From contig NZ_LJRO01000252.1 in NCBI RefSeq assembly GCF_001401155.1, positions 24,872 to 88,871 of the forward strand: DNA of 64,000 nt, given 5' to 3'. The position numbers were made by a program, and so were the translations under genes. The notes beneath the pieces were generated by a model. It made no database searches. It saw only the letters and a list, made by a program, of their open reading frames with translations, and was not told where the DNA came from. Origin of the DNA: Pseudomonas tremae. Lineage in GTDB: Bacteria > Pseudomonadota > Gammaproteobacteria > Pseudomonadales > Pseudomonadaceae. Positions 49,035 to 58,388 of the stretch are shown in pieces; position 1 is the stretch's first letter, and each line of letters opens with the position of its first letter.

Positions 49035-49739
49035 ATGAAACCGATTCAGCTGCCCCTGAGTGTGCGTCTGCGTGATGACGCCACTTTCGTCAATTACTAT
49101 CCAGGCGCCAATGCCGCTGCACTCGGCTATGTCGAGCGGCTGTGCGAAGCCGATGCCGGCTGGACGGAAAGCCTCATCTATCTATGGGGCAAGGACGGGG
49201 TAGGGCGCACGCACCTGCTGCAGGCTGCGTGCCTGCGTTTCGAGCAGATGGGCGAGCCTGCGGTGTACCTGCCGATGGCCGAAGTCATAGATGAAGGCAT
49301 CGAACTGTTCGACCACCTGGAGCAGTACGAGCTGGTCTGTCTCGATGATCTGCAAGCGGTGGTCGGCAAGCCGGACTGGGAAGAAGCCCTGTTCCACCTG
49401 TTCAATCGGCTGCGCGACAGTGGTCGACGGTTGCTGATTGCAGCGTCCAAATCGCCCCGCGAATTACCGGTTAAACTCCCTGATCTGAAGTCCCGCCTGA
49501 CCATGGCGCTGGTGTTCCAGATGCGCGGGCTGTCCGACGAAGACAAACTGCGTGCGCTGCAACTACGCGCCTCACGACGTGGCTTGCACCTGACCGACGA
49601 TGTCGGCCACTTCATTCTGACCCGCGGCACACGCAGCATGAGCGCGCTGTTTGAATTGCTCGAGCGTCTTGATCAGGCTTCGCTTCAGGAAAAACGCAAG
49701 CTGACCATTCCCTTCCTTAAAGAGACGCTTGGGTGGTAG
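49035..49739 (+). CDS. hda: DnaA regulatory inactivator Hda
   Basis: A 234-residue DnaA-related AAA+ protein that, bound to the DNA-loaded beta clamp, promotes hydrolysis of ATP-DnaA and blocks re-initiation. MKPIQLPLSVRL at the N-terminus is the clamp-binding motif, which fixes the start. The P-loop GKDGVGRTHLL, the Walker B VCLDDLQAV and the DnaA-like C-terminal lid (RGTRSMSALFELLERLD) are seen. It overlaps the following sirtuin gene by 7 bp. Confidence 0.93.
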   Translation: MKPIQLPLSVRLRDDATFVNYYPGANAAALGYVERLCEADAGWTESLIYLWGKDGVGRTHLLQAACLRFEQMGEPAVYLPMAEVIDEGIELFDHLEQYELVCLDDLQAVVGKPDWEEALFHLFNRLRDSGRRLLIAASKSPRELPVKLPDLKSRLTMALVFQMRGLSDEDKLRALQLRASRRGLHLTDDVGHFILTRGTRSMSALFELLERLDQASLQEKRKLTIPFLKETLGW

Positions 49740-50497
49740 ATCAGACGCTGGTGATGCAGACCGCCGCAGCGTTGCGTCATGCAAAACGGATTCTGGTGAT
49801 TACCGGGGCTGGCCTGTCGGCAGATTCGGGGCTGCCGACCTATCGTGGCGTAGGCGGGCTGTACAACGGCAAGACAGATGACGGGCTACTGATCGAAGTC
49901 GCCCTGTCGGGGCCGATGCTGCGTCGCGATCCCGAGTTGTGCTGGAAATACATCGCCGAGCTGGGCAAAGCCTGCCTCGGTGGCGAGCCTAACGTTGCCC
50001 ACTATGCCATCGCCCAGTTGCAGCGCATCAAGCCTGAATGCTGGGTGCTGACCCAGAACGTCGATGGCTATCATCGCGCAGCAGGCAGCCCGCCCGAGCG
50101 GCTGATCGAAATTCACGGCCAGCTTTCACCTCTGTTCTGTCAGTCATGTGGCGCGCAGGATTCGCAACTGAGCGAGTACTTGCTGCGTCCTTTGCCACCT
50201 CTATGCAGCATCTGTAGTGGCATTCTGCGACCGCCCGTCGTTCTTTTTCAGGAAATGCTCCCGGAAAGAGCACTGGAAACACTGCATGAACAGCTGGCTA
50301 TAGGCTATGACGCAGTGCTGAGTATCGGCACCACGGCCAGCTTCCCCTACATCCATGAACCGGTCATTCGCACCCGTGTTTCCGGGGGATTTACCGCAGA
50401 AATCAATCCGCAGCCCACGGATCACAGCGCTCATATGGACGTCTTTCTGCAGTGCCGGGCGGCACATGTCATGGCGGAACTCATAAGTCACATCTAG
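49733..50497 (+). CDS. Sir2-family NAD-dependent protein deacylase
   Basis: A 254-residue sirtuin with the NAD-binding ITGAGLSADSGLPTYRG (about residues 23-39), TQNVDGYHRAAG, the catalytic His in EIHGQLSP, and two CxxC-type zinc pairs (FCQSCG, LCSICSG). ILRPPVVLFQEMLP follows, as in family members. It starts at a GTG within the end of hda. Class III-like features (deacetylase or desuccinylase) cannot be settled by eye, so I leave out the cobB symbol, which would also clash with the cobalamin gene. Confidence 0.88.
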   Translation: MVDQTLVMQTAAALRHAKRILVITGAGLSADSGLPTYRGVGGLYNGKTDDGLLIEVALSGPMLRRDPELCWKYIAELGKACLGGEPNVAHYAIAQLQRIKPECWVLTQNVDGYHRAAGSPPERLIEIHGQLSPLFCQSCGAQDSQLSEYLLRPLPPLCSICSGILRPPVVLFQEMLPERALETLHEQLAIGYDAVLSIGTTASFPYIHEPVIRTRVSGGFTAEINPQPTDHSAHMDVFLQCRAAHVMAELISHI

Positions 50498-50565
50498 TTC
50501 GATTGAATTTGCAAATCGCTTTCATTGCGGGCATAGTCTCGGCTTCTTAACAGTCAGCCACGGTT

Positions 50566-51303
50566 GTGCCCATGCAAGTTGTTCGCTTCGCACCCCTCGT
50601 GCCCCTCGCACTTGTCACTTTTTTGTTCGGTTGCTCGGCCAATATGCCGGTTGCACAGCAAGAACAGGTTCAGCCCGCTCCGCACTACCAGAACACGGTA
50701 ACGGCACAGTCAGCAGCCCGTCGCGCTGATGCTGCTGAATTGCAGGACGAGATGGCCACAGAAGACGAACTGGCTCAGTTCGCAGACAACAAATCCTACA
50801 AACTGCCGGTTTTGGCCGACAGTATTCTTGAACGCGGCAAGTCTCTGATCGGTACGCGCTACCAGTTCGGCGGCACCTCGACCCGTTCCGGTTTCGACTG
50901 CAGTGGTTTCATCGGTTATCTGTTTCGCGAAGAGGCTGGCATGAGCCTGCCGCGCTCCACCCGCGAAATGATCAACGTCGATGCGCCGCTGGTCTCGCGC
51001 GGTAATCTCAAGCCTGGCGATCTGTTGTTCTTCAGCACTCGCGGCCGTGGCCGTGTCAGCCATGCAGCGATCTACGCCGGTAATCAGCAATTCATTCATT
51101 CCAGCAGCCGCCGCAGTGGCGGGGTGCGCATCGACAGCCTTGATGACGCCTACTGGAGCAAGACCTTCATCGAGGCCAAACGACCTCTGGCGATGGCCCC
51201 CGGCGCAGTGGCGGTAAAATCTTCTCCGGTTGCAACGCAGACAACAGCGATGACATCGACTACAGTCAAGACCGCGCCAAAGCGGCGTAACGTGAACAAA
51301 TAA
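50566..51303 (+). CDS. NlpC/P60 peptidoglycan hydrolase lipoprotein 1
   Basis: A 245-residue lipoprotein (lipobox LFGC, Cys23 from the GTG start; an ATG two codons on is also possible). The NlpC/P60 cysteine-peptidase domain lies at about residues 85-205: catalytic Cys in SGFDCSGFIGY, His in VSHAAIYAG, and a polar third residue in FIHSSSR. It would cleave murein stem peptides in the periplasm. The C-terminus is a Thr/Lys-rich tail. A similar gene follows 85 bp later, suggesting duplication. Confidence 0.88.
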   Translation: MPMQVVRFAPLVPLALVTFLFGCSANMPVAQQEQVQPAPHYQNTVTAQSAARRADAAELQDEMATEDELAQFADNKSYKLPVLADSILERGKSLIGTRYQFGGTSTRSGFDCSGFIGYLFREEAGMSLPRSTREMINVDAPLVSRGNLKPGDLLFFSTRGRGRVSHAAIYAGNQQFIHSSSRRSGGVRIDSLDDAYWSKTFIEAKRPLAMAPGAVAVKSSPVATQTTAMTSTTVKTAPKRRNVNK

Positions 51304-51311
51304 AATCCGCT

Positions 51312-51341
51312 GACAAGACCTTCGGGTCTGTCTGCGTTTTT
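51312..51341 (+). terminator. Hairpin after the first NlpC/P60 gene
   Basis: AGACC-TTCG-GGTCT with flanking GACA/GTC pairs forms a short stem, followed after a few bases by GCGTTTTTG. Confidence 0.6.
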
Positions 51342-51388
51342 GAGCTACTCGGCAGCGTAAGCCGCATCCGGATCAGGTTGTTGTGTGT

Positions 51389-51934
51389 ATGTCGATTGCT
51401 TTGCGCCTGATGGTCATTTCCGTTGCTGCGATGTTGGGCGCCTGTGCCAGCACGCCGCCTCCGCCCAAAGCGCCCCGGATCGTTCAGCGTCCGGTGGTTA
51501 CGGCTCCGCCCCAGATCCTCTCTCCTGCTGCCGAAGACGTGCTGTTTCGTGCCTTGGGGCTCGTCGGCACGCCTTATCGTTGGGGCGGCAACACGCCTGA
51601 TTCCGGTTTTGATTGCAGCGGTCTTATAGGCTATGTCTATCGTGATGCGGCAGGTATTTCTCTACCACGCTCCACGCGCGAGATGATCGTGATGGGTGCA
51701 CCGAATATTCGTCGCGAACAGCTGCAGTCGGGCGATCTGGTGTTCTTCGCCACATCGGGTGGCTCGCAGGTGTCCCACGCCGGCATCTACGTTGGCGAAG
51801 GTCGATTCGTGCATGCACCGGCCACTGGTGGCACGGTCAAGCTCGACAGCCTGGACAAGCCTTACTGGCAGCGCGCTTACCTCAACGCCAAGCGCGTTAT
51901 TCAACCCGCCAGCCTGGCGCAGAATCGGCCTTAG
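51389..51934 (+). CDS. NlpC/P60 peptidoglycan hydrolase lipoprotein 2
   Basis: A 181-residue lipoprotein (lipobox MLGAC, Cys19) with a proline-rich linker and an NlpC/P60 domain: Cys in SGFDCSGLIGYVY, His in VSHAGIYVG and the FVHAP segment. It shares LPRSTREMI and the YRWGGNT/YQFGGTS positions with the gene upstream but lacks its long linker and tail. It is likely a tandem paralogue with shared murein endopeptidase function. Confidence 0.88.
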   Translation: MSIALRLMVISVAAMLGACASTPPPPKAPRIVQRPVVTAPPQILSPAAEDVLFRALGLVGTPYRWGGNTPDSGFDCSGLIGYVYRDAAGISLPRSTREMIVMGAPNIRREQLQSGDLVFFATSGGSQVSHAGIYVGEGRFVHAPATGGTVKLDSLDKPYWQRAYLNAKRVIQPASLAQNRP

Positions 51935-51938
51935 ACAT

Positions 51939-51962
51939 GAACCGCTGATCAGCGGTTCTTTT
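51939..51962 (+). terminator. Terminator after the second NlpC/P60 gene
   Basis: A perfect 20-bp palindrome (51939-51958, arms GAACCGCTGA) is followed immediately by TTTT, five bases after the stop codon. Confidence 0.75.
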
Positions 51963-51996
51963 CCAACTTGGGATCGCACTCAGAGCGCCCTGCAAC

Positions 51997-52094
51997 GCGT
52001 ATCCACGCTGGAGCTTGGGTAAGACAGGCTTCCCGCGAGTGCCTATCGTTCCTTACGCCCCAGCGTGGGAGTGCTGTTAGTGACGCTCTGCGTA
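51997..52094. repeat. Intergenic palindromic repeat pair, copy 6
   Basis: CGCGTATCCACGCTGGAGC is followed by an inverted CCCAGCGTGGGAGTGC and GTGACGCTCTGCGT. It shares the two-module facing arrangement of the copies at 21496 and 43648. Confidence 0.55.
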
Positions 52095-52120
52095 CACCCC
52101 CTGCACCCCCTGCACCCGCG

Positions 52121-53449
52121 TTACTGAGCGGCCTTGGCTGAAGTCACGCGCCAGATCTTGTTGCCAACATCATCAGCCACCAGCAAGCCGCCGCGCTGGT
52201 CGTTGACCACGCCGACCGGTCGGCCCATCGCTTTTTCATCTTTGTTCAGGAAGCCGGTCAGTACATCCACCGGTGCGCCGTTGGGCTTGCCGCCGCTGAA
52301 GGGCACGAAGACCACTTTGTAGCCGCTGTGCGGTTTACGGTTCCATGAGCCATGCTGGCCAATGAACAGGCCTTCGTTGAAAGGCGCCGCCAGCGTCTTG
52401 CCGTCGGCAAATACCAGGCCCAGCGAGGCCGTGTGCGGGCCGACTGCATAGTCAGGCGCAATGGCCTTGGCGACCAATTCCGGGTTCTGCGGCTTGACGC
52501 GCTCGTCTACATGCTGGCCGTAGTAGCTGTAAGGCCAGCCATAGAAAGCGCCATCCTGCACTGACGTCACGTAGTCAGGCACCAGATCGCTGCCGATCTC
52601 GTCTCGCTCATTGACGGCAGTCCACAGCTTTCCAGTCTTTGGTTCCCAGTCCATGCCGTTCGGGTTGCGCAAGCCCGACGCGAAGATCCTGTGGTTGCCG
52701 GTGGCGGCGTCCACTTCCCAGATCGCTGCGCGACCTTCTTCCTTATCCAGGCCGTTCTCGCCCACGTTGCTGTTGGAGCCGACCGTCACGTACAGCTTGC
52801 TGCCGTCCTTGCTGGCGATGACGTTCTTGGTCCAGTGGTGATTGAGCGTACCACCCGGCAAATCGACCACTTTGGTCGGCTGCGCGCTGATGGAGGTCTG
52901 ACCTGTCTGGTAGGGGAAGCTGATCAGGCGGTCGGTGTCGGCTACATAGAGTTTGTTGCCCACCAGGGTCATGCCGAACGGGGAGTTGAGGTCCTTCAGG
53001 AATACCGTGCGGGTTTCAGCAACGCCGTCCTTGTCCATGTCGCGCAACAGGGTAATGCGATTGGCGCTCGGCACGCCCGCACCTGCACGGCCCATTACTT
53101 TTTCCATGACCCAGCCACGAATCCCCTTGGAATCATCCGGCTTGGCGGGCGAATTGGTTTCCGCCACCAGCACGTCACCGTTGGGCAGCACATACAGCCA
53201 GCGCGGGTGATCCAGATGTTCAGCAAAGGCCGCCACCTGAGTGCCTGGCGCAGCAACCGGCTTGGCGCCGTTTTCCCAGCCGATCGCAGGGGCGATGTTG
53301 ACGGTCGGTATCAGCGTCTTGTTCGGCTCCGGCAGCTTCGGCGACGGGCCTGTGCCGTCTGACACCTGCAGGGTCGACGACTCGCCGCAAGCAGCTAGGC
53401 CGCCAGCGACCAGAAGCAGTACGGCGTAGTGGGGTCTGAGTTTGAACAT
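52121..53449 (-). CDS. Sorbosone dehydrogenase-like (PQQ glucose dehydrogenase family) lipoprotein
   Basis: A 442-residue lipoprotein (lipobox LAAC, Cys21) with the six-bladed beta-propeller of soluble PQQ sugar dehydrogenases: [65 protein letters not shown] and the final [16 protein letters not shown]. Such proteins oxidise aldoses or sorbosone in the periplasm with PQQ; the substrate here is unknown. It is divergent from the cobalamin operon, with the riboswitch between them. Confidence 0.87.
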   Translation of the reverse strand: MFKLRPHYAVLLLVAGGLAACGESSTLQVSDGTGPSPKLPEPNKTLIPTVNIAPAIGWENGAKPVAAPGTQVAAFAEHLDHPRWLYVLPNGDVLVAETNSPAKPDDSKGIRGWVMEKVMGRAGAGVPSANRITLLRDMDKDGVAETRTVFLKDLNSPFGMTLVGNKLYVADTDRLISFPYQTGQTSISAQPTKVVDLPGGTLNHHWTKNVIASKDGSKLYVTVGSNSNVGENGLDKEEGRAAIWEVDAATGNHRIFASGLRNPNGMDWEPKTGKLWTAVNERDEIGSDLVPDYVTSVQDGAFYGWPYSYYGQHVDERVKPQNPELVAKAIAPDYAVGPHTASLGLVFADGKTLAAPFNEGLFIGQHGSWNRKPHSGYKVVFVPFSGGKPNGAPVDVLTGFLNKDEKAMGRPVGVVNDQRGGLLVADDVGNKIWRVTSAKAAQ

Positions 53450-53589
53450 GGGAAATCTCCATAAAAAGACGTTGTCCTGTCACTGGTAGAGGCGCATTGA
53501 GCCGTACAGGTTCAATCAGGTACCGGAACAGCCTCCAATGGCAGCAGTGCAGATTGACGCTCCCGGCCCAACACTCTACCCTTCGCGGC

Positions 53590-53785
53590 TTGTTTCAGGT
53601 GCTTTGCAGTCAGCGACTGGCAGAGTGAAACAGGGAAGCCGGTGTGGATCTCCTGATCCGATCCCGGCGCTGCCCCCGCAACGGTAAATGAGTCAAGGCT
53701 GTGCCTGACGCCACTGTGTTTTTACATGGGAAGGCGCGCAGCCGGGGTGACCCGCTCATGAGCCCGGAGACCGGCCTGAATCACT
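53590..53785 (+). promoter_or_regulatory. Cobalamin (AdoCbl) riboswitch
   Basis: The conserved core is present in order: GGGAAGCCGGTG (about 53633), GCTGCCCCCGCAACGGTAA (the B12 box, about 53671-53689), CCACTGTG, GGGAAGGCGCG and CCGGAGACCGGCCT (about 53764). A following stem, CATCAC with GTGATG (53792-53808), may be the expression platform. It should repress the cob genes when adenosylcobalamin is abundant. The rest of the 53450-53884 gap holds the divergent promoters only. Confidence 0.93.
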
Positions 53786-53884
53786 CAATGGCATCACGGA
53801 GGGTGATGTTCTGTGCAGGGCGTTGCCGTGCTGTCCAGTGCTGTCCTTCCGTCTGCTTTCGCCTGCCCCGAGCGGAGAGCCGAG

Positions 53885-54496
53885 ATGAACGAATCCCCCG
53901 AACGCGACGAACGCCACCTGGCGCGCATGCAGCGCAAGAAAGCCGTGATGGACGAGCGCATTGCCAGCTCCCCCAACGAGTGCGGGCTGCTTCTGGTATT
54001 GACCGGCAATGGCAAAGGCAAGAGCAGTTCTGCCTTCGGCATGCTCGCTCGGGCCATGGGGCACGACATGCAGTGCGGTGTGGTGCAGTTCATCAAGGGC
54101 CGCAACAGCACCGGCGAAGAAATGTTCTTCCGGCGCTTCCCCGAGCAGGTGCGTTATCACGTGATGGGCGAAGGGTTCACCTGGGAAACTCAGGACCGCC
54201 AGCGCGACATCGCTGCCGCTGAGGCCGCGTGGGCCGTCTCGCAGGAAATGCTCCGCGACCCGGGCATCGGCCTGGTGGTGCTCGACGAACTGAACATCGC
54301 CCTCAAGCATGGCTATCTTGACCTTGAGCAGGTGCTTACCGACCTGCAGGCGCGTCCTCCTATGCAGCATGTGCTGGTCACCGGCCGTGGCGCCAAACCC
54401 GAGTTGATCGACCTGGCCGATACGGTCTCCGAGATCAGCGTGGTCAAGCATGCGTTTCAGTCCGGTATTCGTGCGCAAAAAGGTATCGAGCTGTGA
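53885..54496 (+). CDS. cobO: Cob(I)yrinic acid a,c-diamide adenosyltransferase
   Basis: A 203-residue CobO/BtuR-type enzyme that adds the adenosyl group to the corrin cobalt from ATP. The P-loop LTGNGKGKSSSAFG (about residues 40-53) and VVLDELNIALKHGY are seen. The ATG at 53885 is placed by GGAGAGCCGAG; a longer start at 53813 falls in the leader. It is first in the riboswitch-controlled operon. Confidence 0.93.
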   Translation: MNESPERDERHLARMQRKKAVMDERIASSPNECGLLLVLTGNGKGKSSSAFGMLARAMGHDMQCGVVQFIKGRNSTGEEMFFRRFPEQVRYHVMGEGFTWETQDRQRDIAAAEAAWAVSQEMLRDPGIGLVVLDELNIALKHGYLDLEQVLTDLQARPPMQHVLVTGRGAKPELIDLADTVSEISVVKHAFQSGIRAQKGIEL

Positions 54497-54506
54497 GCCA
54501 TTCACT

Positions 54507-54537
54507 ATGAGAACGCTGCCATGAGAGCACTGCAATG
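54507..54537 (+). other. Triplicated 14-bp start region: two five-codon micro-ORFs before cobB
   Basis: ATGAGA recurs at 54507, 54521 and 54535 with 14-bp period (ATGAGAACGCTGCC, ATGAGAGCACTGCA, then cobB). The first encodes MRTLP and stops at a TGA overlapping the second ATG; the second encodes MRALQ and stops at a TGA overlapping the cobB ATG. Each link is an ATGA overlap and each frame differs. Confidence 0.5.
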
Positions 54538-55830
54538 AGAGCTCCGCGCGATTGCCCGGCGGTATTGATCGCCGCGCCAGCCTCCGGGCAAGGCAAAACC
54601 ACCGTCACCGCCGCGCTGGCCCGCTTGCATCGCAATCAGGGCCGCAAGGTCCGGGTGTTCAAGTGCGGGCCGGACTTTCTCGACCCCATGATCCTTGAGC
54701 GTGCCAGTGGCGCGCCGGTCTATCAACTGGACATGTGGATGGTCGGTGCCGATGAAAGCCGCCGCCTGTTGTGGGAAGCCGCTGATGAAGCTGATCTGAT
54801 TCTTATCGAGGGCGTCATGGGTCTGTTCGATGGCACGCCCTCGAGTGCCGACCTGGCGCGACACTTCGGCGTGCCGGTGCTGGGAGTGATCGACGGCACT
54901 GCAATGGCCCAGACCTTCGGCGCCCTGGCGCTGGGGCTGGCGCGCTATCAGCCGGACTTGCCGTTTGCCGGCGTGCTGGCCAACCGCGTCGGCACGGTGC
55001 GTCATGCGCAGTTGCTGGAAAACAGCCTGACCGAAGGTTTGCGCTGGTATGGCGCGTTGTCACGCGAAGTGGGTTTTGAATTGCCCAGTCGCCACCTTGG
55101 GCTGGTGCAGGCCAGCGAGCTCAATGACCTGGACCTGCGTCTGGACATGGCCGCTGCGGCCTTGGCCAGCACGTGCGAAGTGGCCTTGCCTCCGGCGGTG
55201 ACATTTACCGCGGCCGACCCGGTTCAGGTCGAGCCGTTGCTGAGCGGCGTGCGCATCGCCGTGGCGCGAGACGAAGCGTTTGCCTTTATTTATGGCGCCA
55301 GCCTGGACCTGTTGCGCAACATGGGTGCCGAGCTGAGCTTCTTCTCGCCCATCCATGACAGCGAAATTCCAGACGCCGACAGCCTTTACCTGCCGGGCGG
55401 TTACCCTGAACTGCACCACGTCGCGCTGGCCGCCAACCTCACGATGCAGGCTTCGATCAGGGCGCACCATATTGCCGGCAAGCCGATCCTGGCCGAGTGC
55501 GGCGGCATGCTCTACCTGCTCGATGCTCTGACCGACGTAGAGGGCGTGCGCGCCGACCTGGTCGGTTTGCTGGCCGGTGAGGCGGTCATGCAGAAGCGTC
55601 TGGCGGCGCTGGCGCTGCAAGCGGTCGAGCTGCCTGAGGGCACGCTGCACGGTCATACCTATCACCACTCGCTGACCAGCACCGAGCTGCAGCCAATTGC
55701 CCGTGGCGTCAGCCCCAATGGTGGGCGGGGCGCAGAGGCGGTGTATCGCCTCGGACGCCTGACCGCGTCCTACGTGCATTTCTATTTTCCTTCCTGCCCA
55801 CCGGCAATTGCGGCGCTGTTCAAGCCATGA
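54535..55830 (+). CDS. cobB: Cobyrinate a,c-diamide synthase
   Basis: A 431-residue glutamine- and ATP-dependent amidase of the CobB/CbiA family. N-terminal ATPase motifs are APASGQGKTTVTAALAR and IEGVMGLFDG. The C-terminal class-I amidotransferase domain has the nucleophile in LAECGGMLYLLDAL and a His in HGHTYHHS. It is linked to cobO by the micro-ORF relay and overlaps bluB by 4 bp. Confidence 0.93.
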   Translation: MRAPRDCPAVLIAAPASGQGKTTVTAALARLHRNQGRKVRVFKCGPDFLDPMILERASGAPVYQLDMWMVGADESRRLLWEAADEADLILIEGVMGLFDGTPSSADLARHFGVPVLGVIDGTAMAQTFGALALGLARYQPDLPFAGVLANRVGTVRHAQLLENSLTEGLRWYGALSREVGFELPSRHLGLVQASELNDLDLRLDMAAAALASTCEVALPPAVTFTAADPVQVEPLLSGVRIAVARDEAFAFIYGASLDLLRNMGAELSFFSPIHDSEIPDADSLYLPGGYPELHHVALAANLTMQASIRAHHIAGKPILAECGGMLYLLDALTDVEGVRADLVGLLAGEAVMQKRLAALALQAVELPEGTLHGHTYHHSLTSTELQPIARGVSPNGGRGAEAVYRLGRLTASYVHFYFPSCPPAIAALFKP

Positions 55831-56477
55831 CCGAGCAGGCATTCAGCGAGCAAGAGCGGGCTGCGGTGTATCGCGCCATCGCCGAGCGCCGCGACATGCG
55901 GCATTTCATCGGTGGCGAAGTCGCGCCCGCGTTGCTGGCGCGTTTGCTCGAAGCCGCGCATCAAGCACCCAGTGTCGGGCTCATGCAGCCTTGGCGCTTC
56001 ATTCGTATCAGTGACCCACTGTTGCGCGGCAAGATGCAGGCGCAGGTGGAAGAAGAGCGTATTCGTACCGCCGAAGCACTGGGCGAGCGCACCGACGAGT
56101 TCATGAAACTCAAGGTAGAAGGCATCAACGATTGCGCGGAAGTGCTGGTCGCTGCACTGATGGAAGGCCGTGAGCAGCACATCTTCGGTCGCCGTACCTT
56201 GCCGGAAATGGACATGGCCTCATTGTCCTGCGCCATTCAGAACCTGTGGCTGGCTTCGCGTGCCGAAGGGCTGGGCATGGGCTGGGTGTCGCTGTTCGAC
56301 CCTGAAGCGCTGGCCGGATTGCTGGGCATGCCCGACGGTGCCAAGCCGCTGGCGATCATCTGTCTGGGGCCGGTGAAAGAATTTTATCCTGCGCCGATGC
56401 TGGTCATGGAAGGCTGGGCGCAGGCGCGTCCGCTGAAAGAGCTGTTGTATGAGAACCAGTGGGGAGTGAGTCAATGA
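55827..56477 (+). CDS. bluB: 5,6-Dimethylbenzimidazole synthase BluB
   Basis: A 216-residue flavin-destructase of the nitroreductase fold that turns FMNH2 and oxygen into 5,6-dimethylbenzimidazole, the lower ligand of B12. Signatures are [24 protein letters not shown] and [13 protein letters not shown]. Its presence shows that the cell makes DMB aerobically. It overlaps cobB and cobD by 4 bp each. Confidence 0.93.
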   Translation: MTEQAFSEQERAAVYRAIAERRDMRHFIGGEVAPALLARLLEAAHQAPSVGLMQPWRFIRISDPLLRGKMQAQVEEERIRTAEALGERTDEFMKLKVEGINDCAEVLVAALMEGREQHIFGRRTLPEMDMASLSCAIQNLWLASRAEGLGMGWVSLFDPEALAGLLGMPDGAKPLAIICLGPVKEFYPAPMLVMEGWAQARPLKELLYENQWGVSQ

Positions 56478-57382
56478 GTGTGGCGCTGTTGAGCGTCGCC
56501 GGCGTGGCACTGGACGCGTTGCTCGGTGAGCCGAAACGTTTCCACCCGCTGGTGGCGTTCGGAAACTTTGCCAGCCGGGTCGAACAACGTTTCAACAGCG
56601 GTGGCCGCGGCTGGCGCAGTCATGGCGTGACGGCCTGGGTGATCACCGTGGTGCCGTTGACGCTGGCGGCCACGCTGCTGAGCTGGCTGCCTTACATTGG
56701 CTGGCTGTTTGACATCCTGGCGCTGTATTGCGCGCTGGGCATGCGCAGCCTGGGTGAGCACGTTCAGCCGGTGGCGCAAGCGCTGCGCAGCGATGATCTG
56801 GTCGAGGCCCGGCAGCGGGTCGGTTACCTGGTCAGTCGGCAGACGACTGAACTCGACGCTACCGAAGTCGCTCGCGCCGCCACAGAGTCGGTGCTGGAGA
56901 ACGGTAGCGACGCTGTGTTCGCTGCCTTGTTCTGGTTTGTCCTGGCCGGTGCGCCTGGCGTTGTGCTGTATCGGCTGAGCAATACGCTGGATGCCATGTG
57001 GGGTTATCGCAACGAGCGTTTCGAGCGTTTCGGCTGGGCTGCGGCGAAAATCGACGACGTGCTCAACTACTGTCCTGCACGCCTCGTGGCACTGACTTAC
57101 GCCTTATTGGGCAAGACCCGCCTGGCGCTACGCTGCTGGCGCACTCAGGGGCCAACCTGGGACAGCCCGAACGCTGGCCCGGTGATGGCAGCTGGCGCGG
57201 GCGCACTGGGCGTCGAACTGGGCGGCGCGGCTATCTATCACGGCGAGCTGCATCAGCGTCCGGCATTGGGCGAAGGTGTTCCGGCCGATGCAGACTCGAT
57301 CGATCGCGGCTGGCAACTGGTGCAGCGCGGCGTGTGGTTGTGGCTGCTGGTCATCTGTGTGGTAGCTGAATTATATGCTTGA
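56474..57382 (+). CDS. cobD: Adenosylcobinamide-phosphate synthase (CobD/CbiB)
   Basis: A 302-residue inner-membrane protein that attaches aminopropanol phosphate to adenosylcobyric acid. Features are [17 protein letters not shown], several hydrophobic helices (about residues 55-90 and 150-175), [21 protein letters not shown] and [20 protein letters not shown]. The ATG overlaps the bluB stop codon, which fixes the start over one 15 bp upstream. Confidence 0.92.
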   Translation: MSVALLSVAGVALDALLGEPKRFHPLVAFGNFASRVEQRFNSGGRGWRSHGVTAWVITVVPLTLAATLLSWLPYIGWLFDILALYCALGMRSLGEHVQPVAQALRSDDLVEARQRVGYLVSRQTTELDATEVARAATESVLENGSDAVFAALFWFVLAGAPGVVLYRLSNTLDAMWGYRNERFERFGWAAAKIDDVLNYCPARLVALTYALLGKTRLALRCWRTQGPTWDSPNAGPVMAAGAGALGVELGGAAIYHGELHQRPALGEGVPADADSIDRGWQLVQRGVWLWLLVICVVAELYA

Positions 57383-58388
57383 ACATGGCGGTCGATTGCG
57401 CGCTGCGGCGCAGCATTATGGTATCCGGCAGGCCGAATGGCTGGACCTGTCCACCGGCATTGCGCCCTGGCCGTGGACGATTCCCGATATCCCGGCGCGT
57501 GCCTGGGCGCGGCTGCCCGAGACCGATGACGGTCTGGAAGCTGCGGCCTGTGCGTATTATGGCGTTCCTCAATTGCTCCCGGTGGCCGGTTCCCAAGCCG
57601 CGATCCAGGCGTTGCCACGGGTGCGCCGTGGCGGTCGGGTCGGCGTCCTTTCTCCTTGTTATGCCGAGCATGCACATGCCTGGCGCAAGAGCGGTTACGT
57701 GGTTCGCGAGGTGAGCGAGCATGAGGTCGATTATTTTCTCGACAGCCTTGACGTGCTGGTGGTGGTCAACCCCAACAACCCGACTGGCCTGCATTTAAGC
57801 ACCGAGCGCCTGCTGGAATGGCACGCGCGACTGGCCGAGCGCGGTGGTTGGCTGGTGGTGGATGAAGCGTTCATGGACAACACGCCGGGCCTCAGCCTGA
57901 CAGCCGAGACCTGGCGCATCGGGCTGATAGTGCTGCGCTCGTTCGGCAAGTTTTTCGGTCTGGCCGGTGTCAGGCTGGGGTTTGTGCTGGCCGAGCCGGT
58001 GCTGCTCAAGGCGCTGGCGCAAGAAATAGGCCCTTGGTCTGTCAGCGGTCCGACCCGCATTATTGGCCAGGCCTGTCTGGGCGATGTGCAAGGCCAGGAG
58101 CATCAGCGCGAGCGCAGTGATCGGGCGCGTGACCGGCTGGTGGCATTGCTCGAACAGTACGGCCTGACTCCGGACGGTGGCTGTGCGCTTTTTCAATGGC
58201 TGGTCACCGCACAGGCACAGACACTTTACGAATTTTGCGCCCGGCGCGGTGTGCTGCTACGGCTGTTCGCAGGGTCAACGCCGGAATCCGGCAGCCTGCG
58301 CTTCGGTTTGCCTGGCGAAGAGGCTGACTGGCATCGTCTGCACAACGTTTTGCTTGAATACCGCAAGGAATACCCATGGCCACGCTGA
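57375..58388 (+). CDS. cobC: L-threonine-O-3-phosphate decarboxylase (CobC, aminotransferase fold)
   Basis: A 337-residue class-I aminotransferase-like PLP enzyme supplying aminopropanol phosphate for the corrin side chain. It has STGIAPWPW near the N-terminus, [19 protein letters not shown] and the PLP lysine in [15 protein letters not shown]. It overlaps cobD by 8 bp and cobQ by 13 bp. The name cobC is also used for the alpha-ribazole phosphatase further on. Confidence 0.9.
   Translation: MLEHGGRLRAAAQHYGIRQAEWLDLSTGIAPWPWTIPDIPARAWARLPETDDGLEAAACAYYGVPQLLPVAGSQAAIQALPRVRRGGRVGVLSPCYAEHAHAWRKSGYVVREVSEHEVDYFLDSLDVLVVVNPNNPTGLHLSTERLLEWHARLAERGGWLVVDEAFMDNTPGLSLTAETWRIGLIVLRSFGKFFGLAGVRLGFVLAEPVLLKALAQEIGPWSVSGPTRIIGQACLGDVQGQEHQRERSDRARDRLVALLEQYGLTPDGGCALFQWLVTAQAQTLYEFCARRGVLLRLFAGSTPESGSLRFGLPGEEADWHRLHNVLLEYRKEYPWPR

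Noticed and set aside
50505..50530. Fur-box-like sequence before the first NlpC/P60 gene
   Set aside because: The match to the 19-bp Fur consensus is only about half the positions, and neither murein hydrolase is an expected iron-regulated gene.
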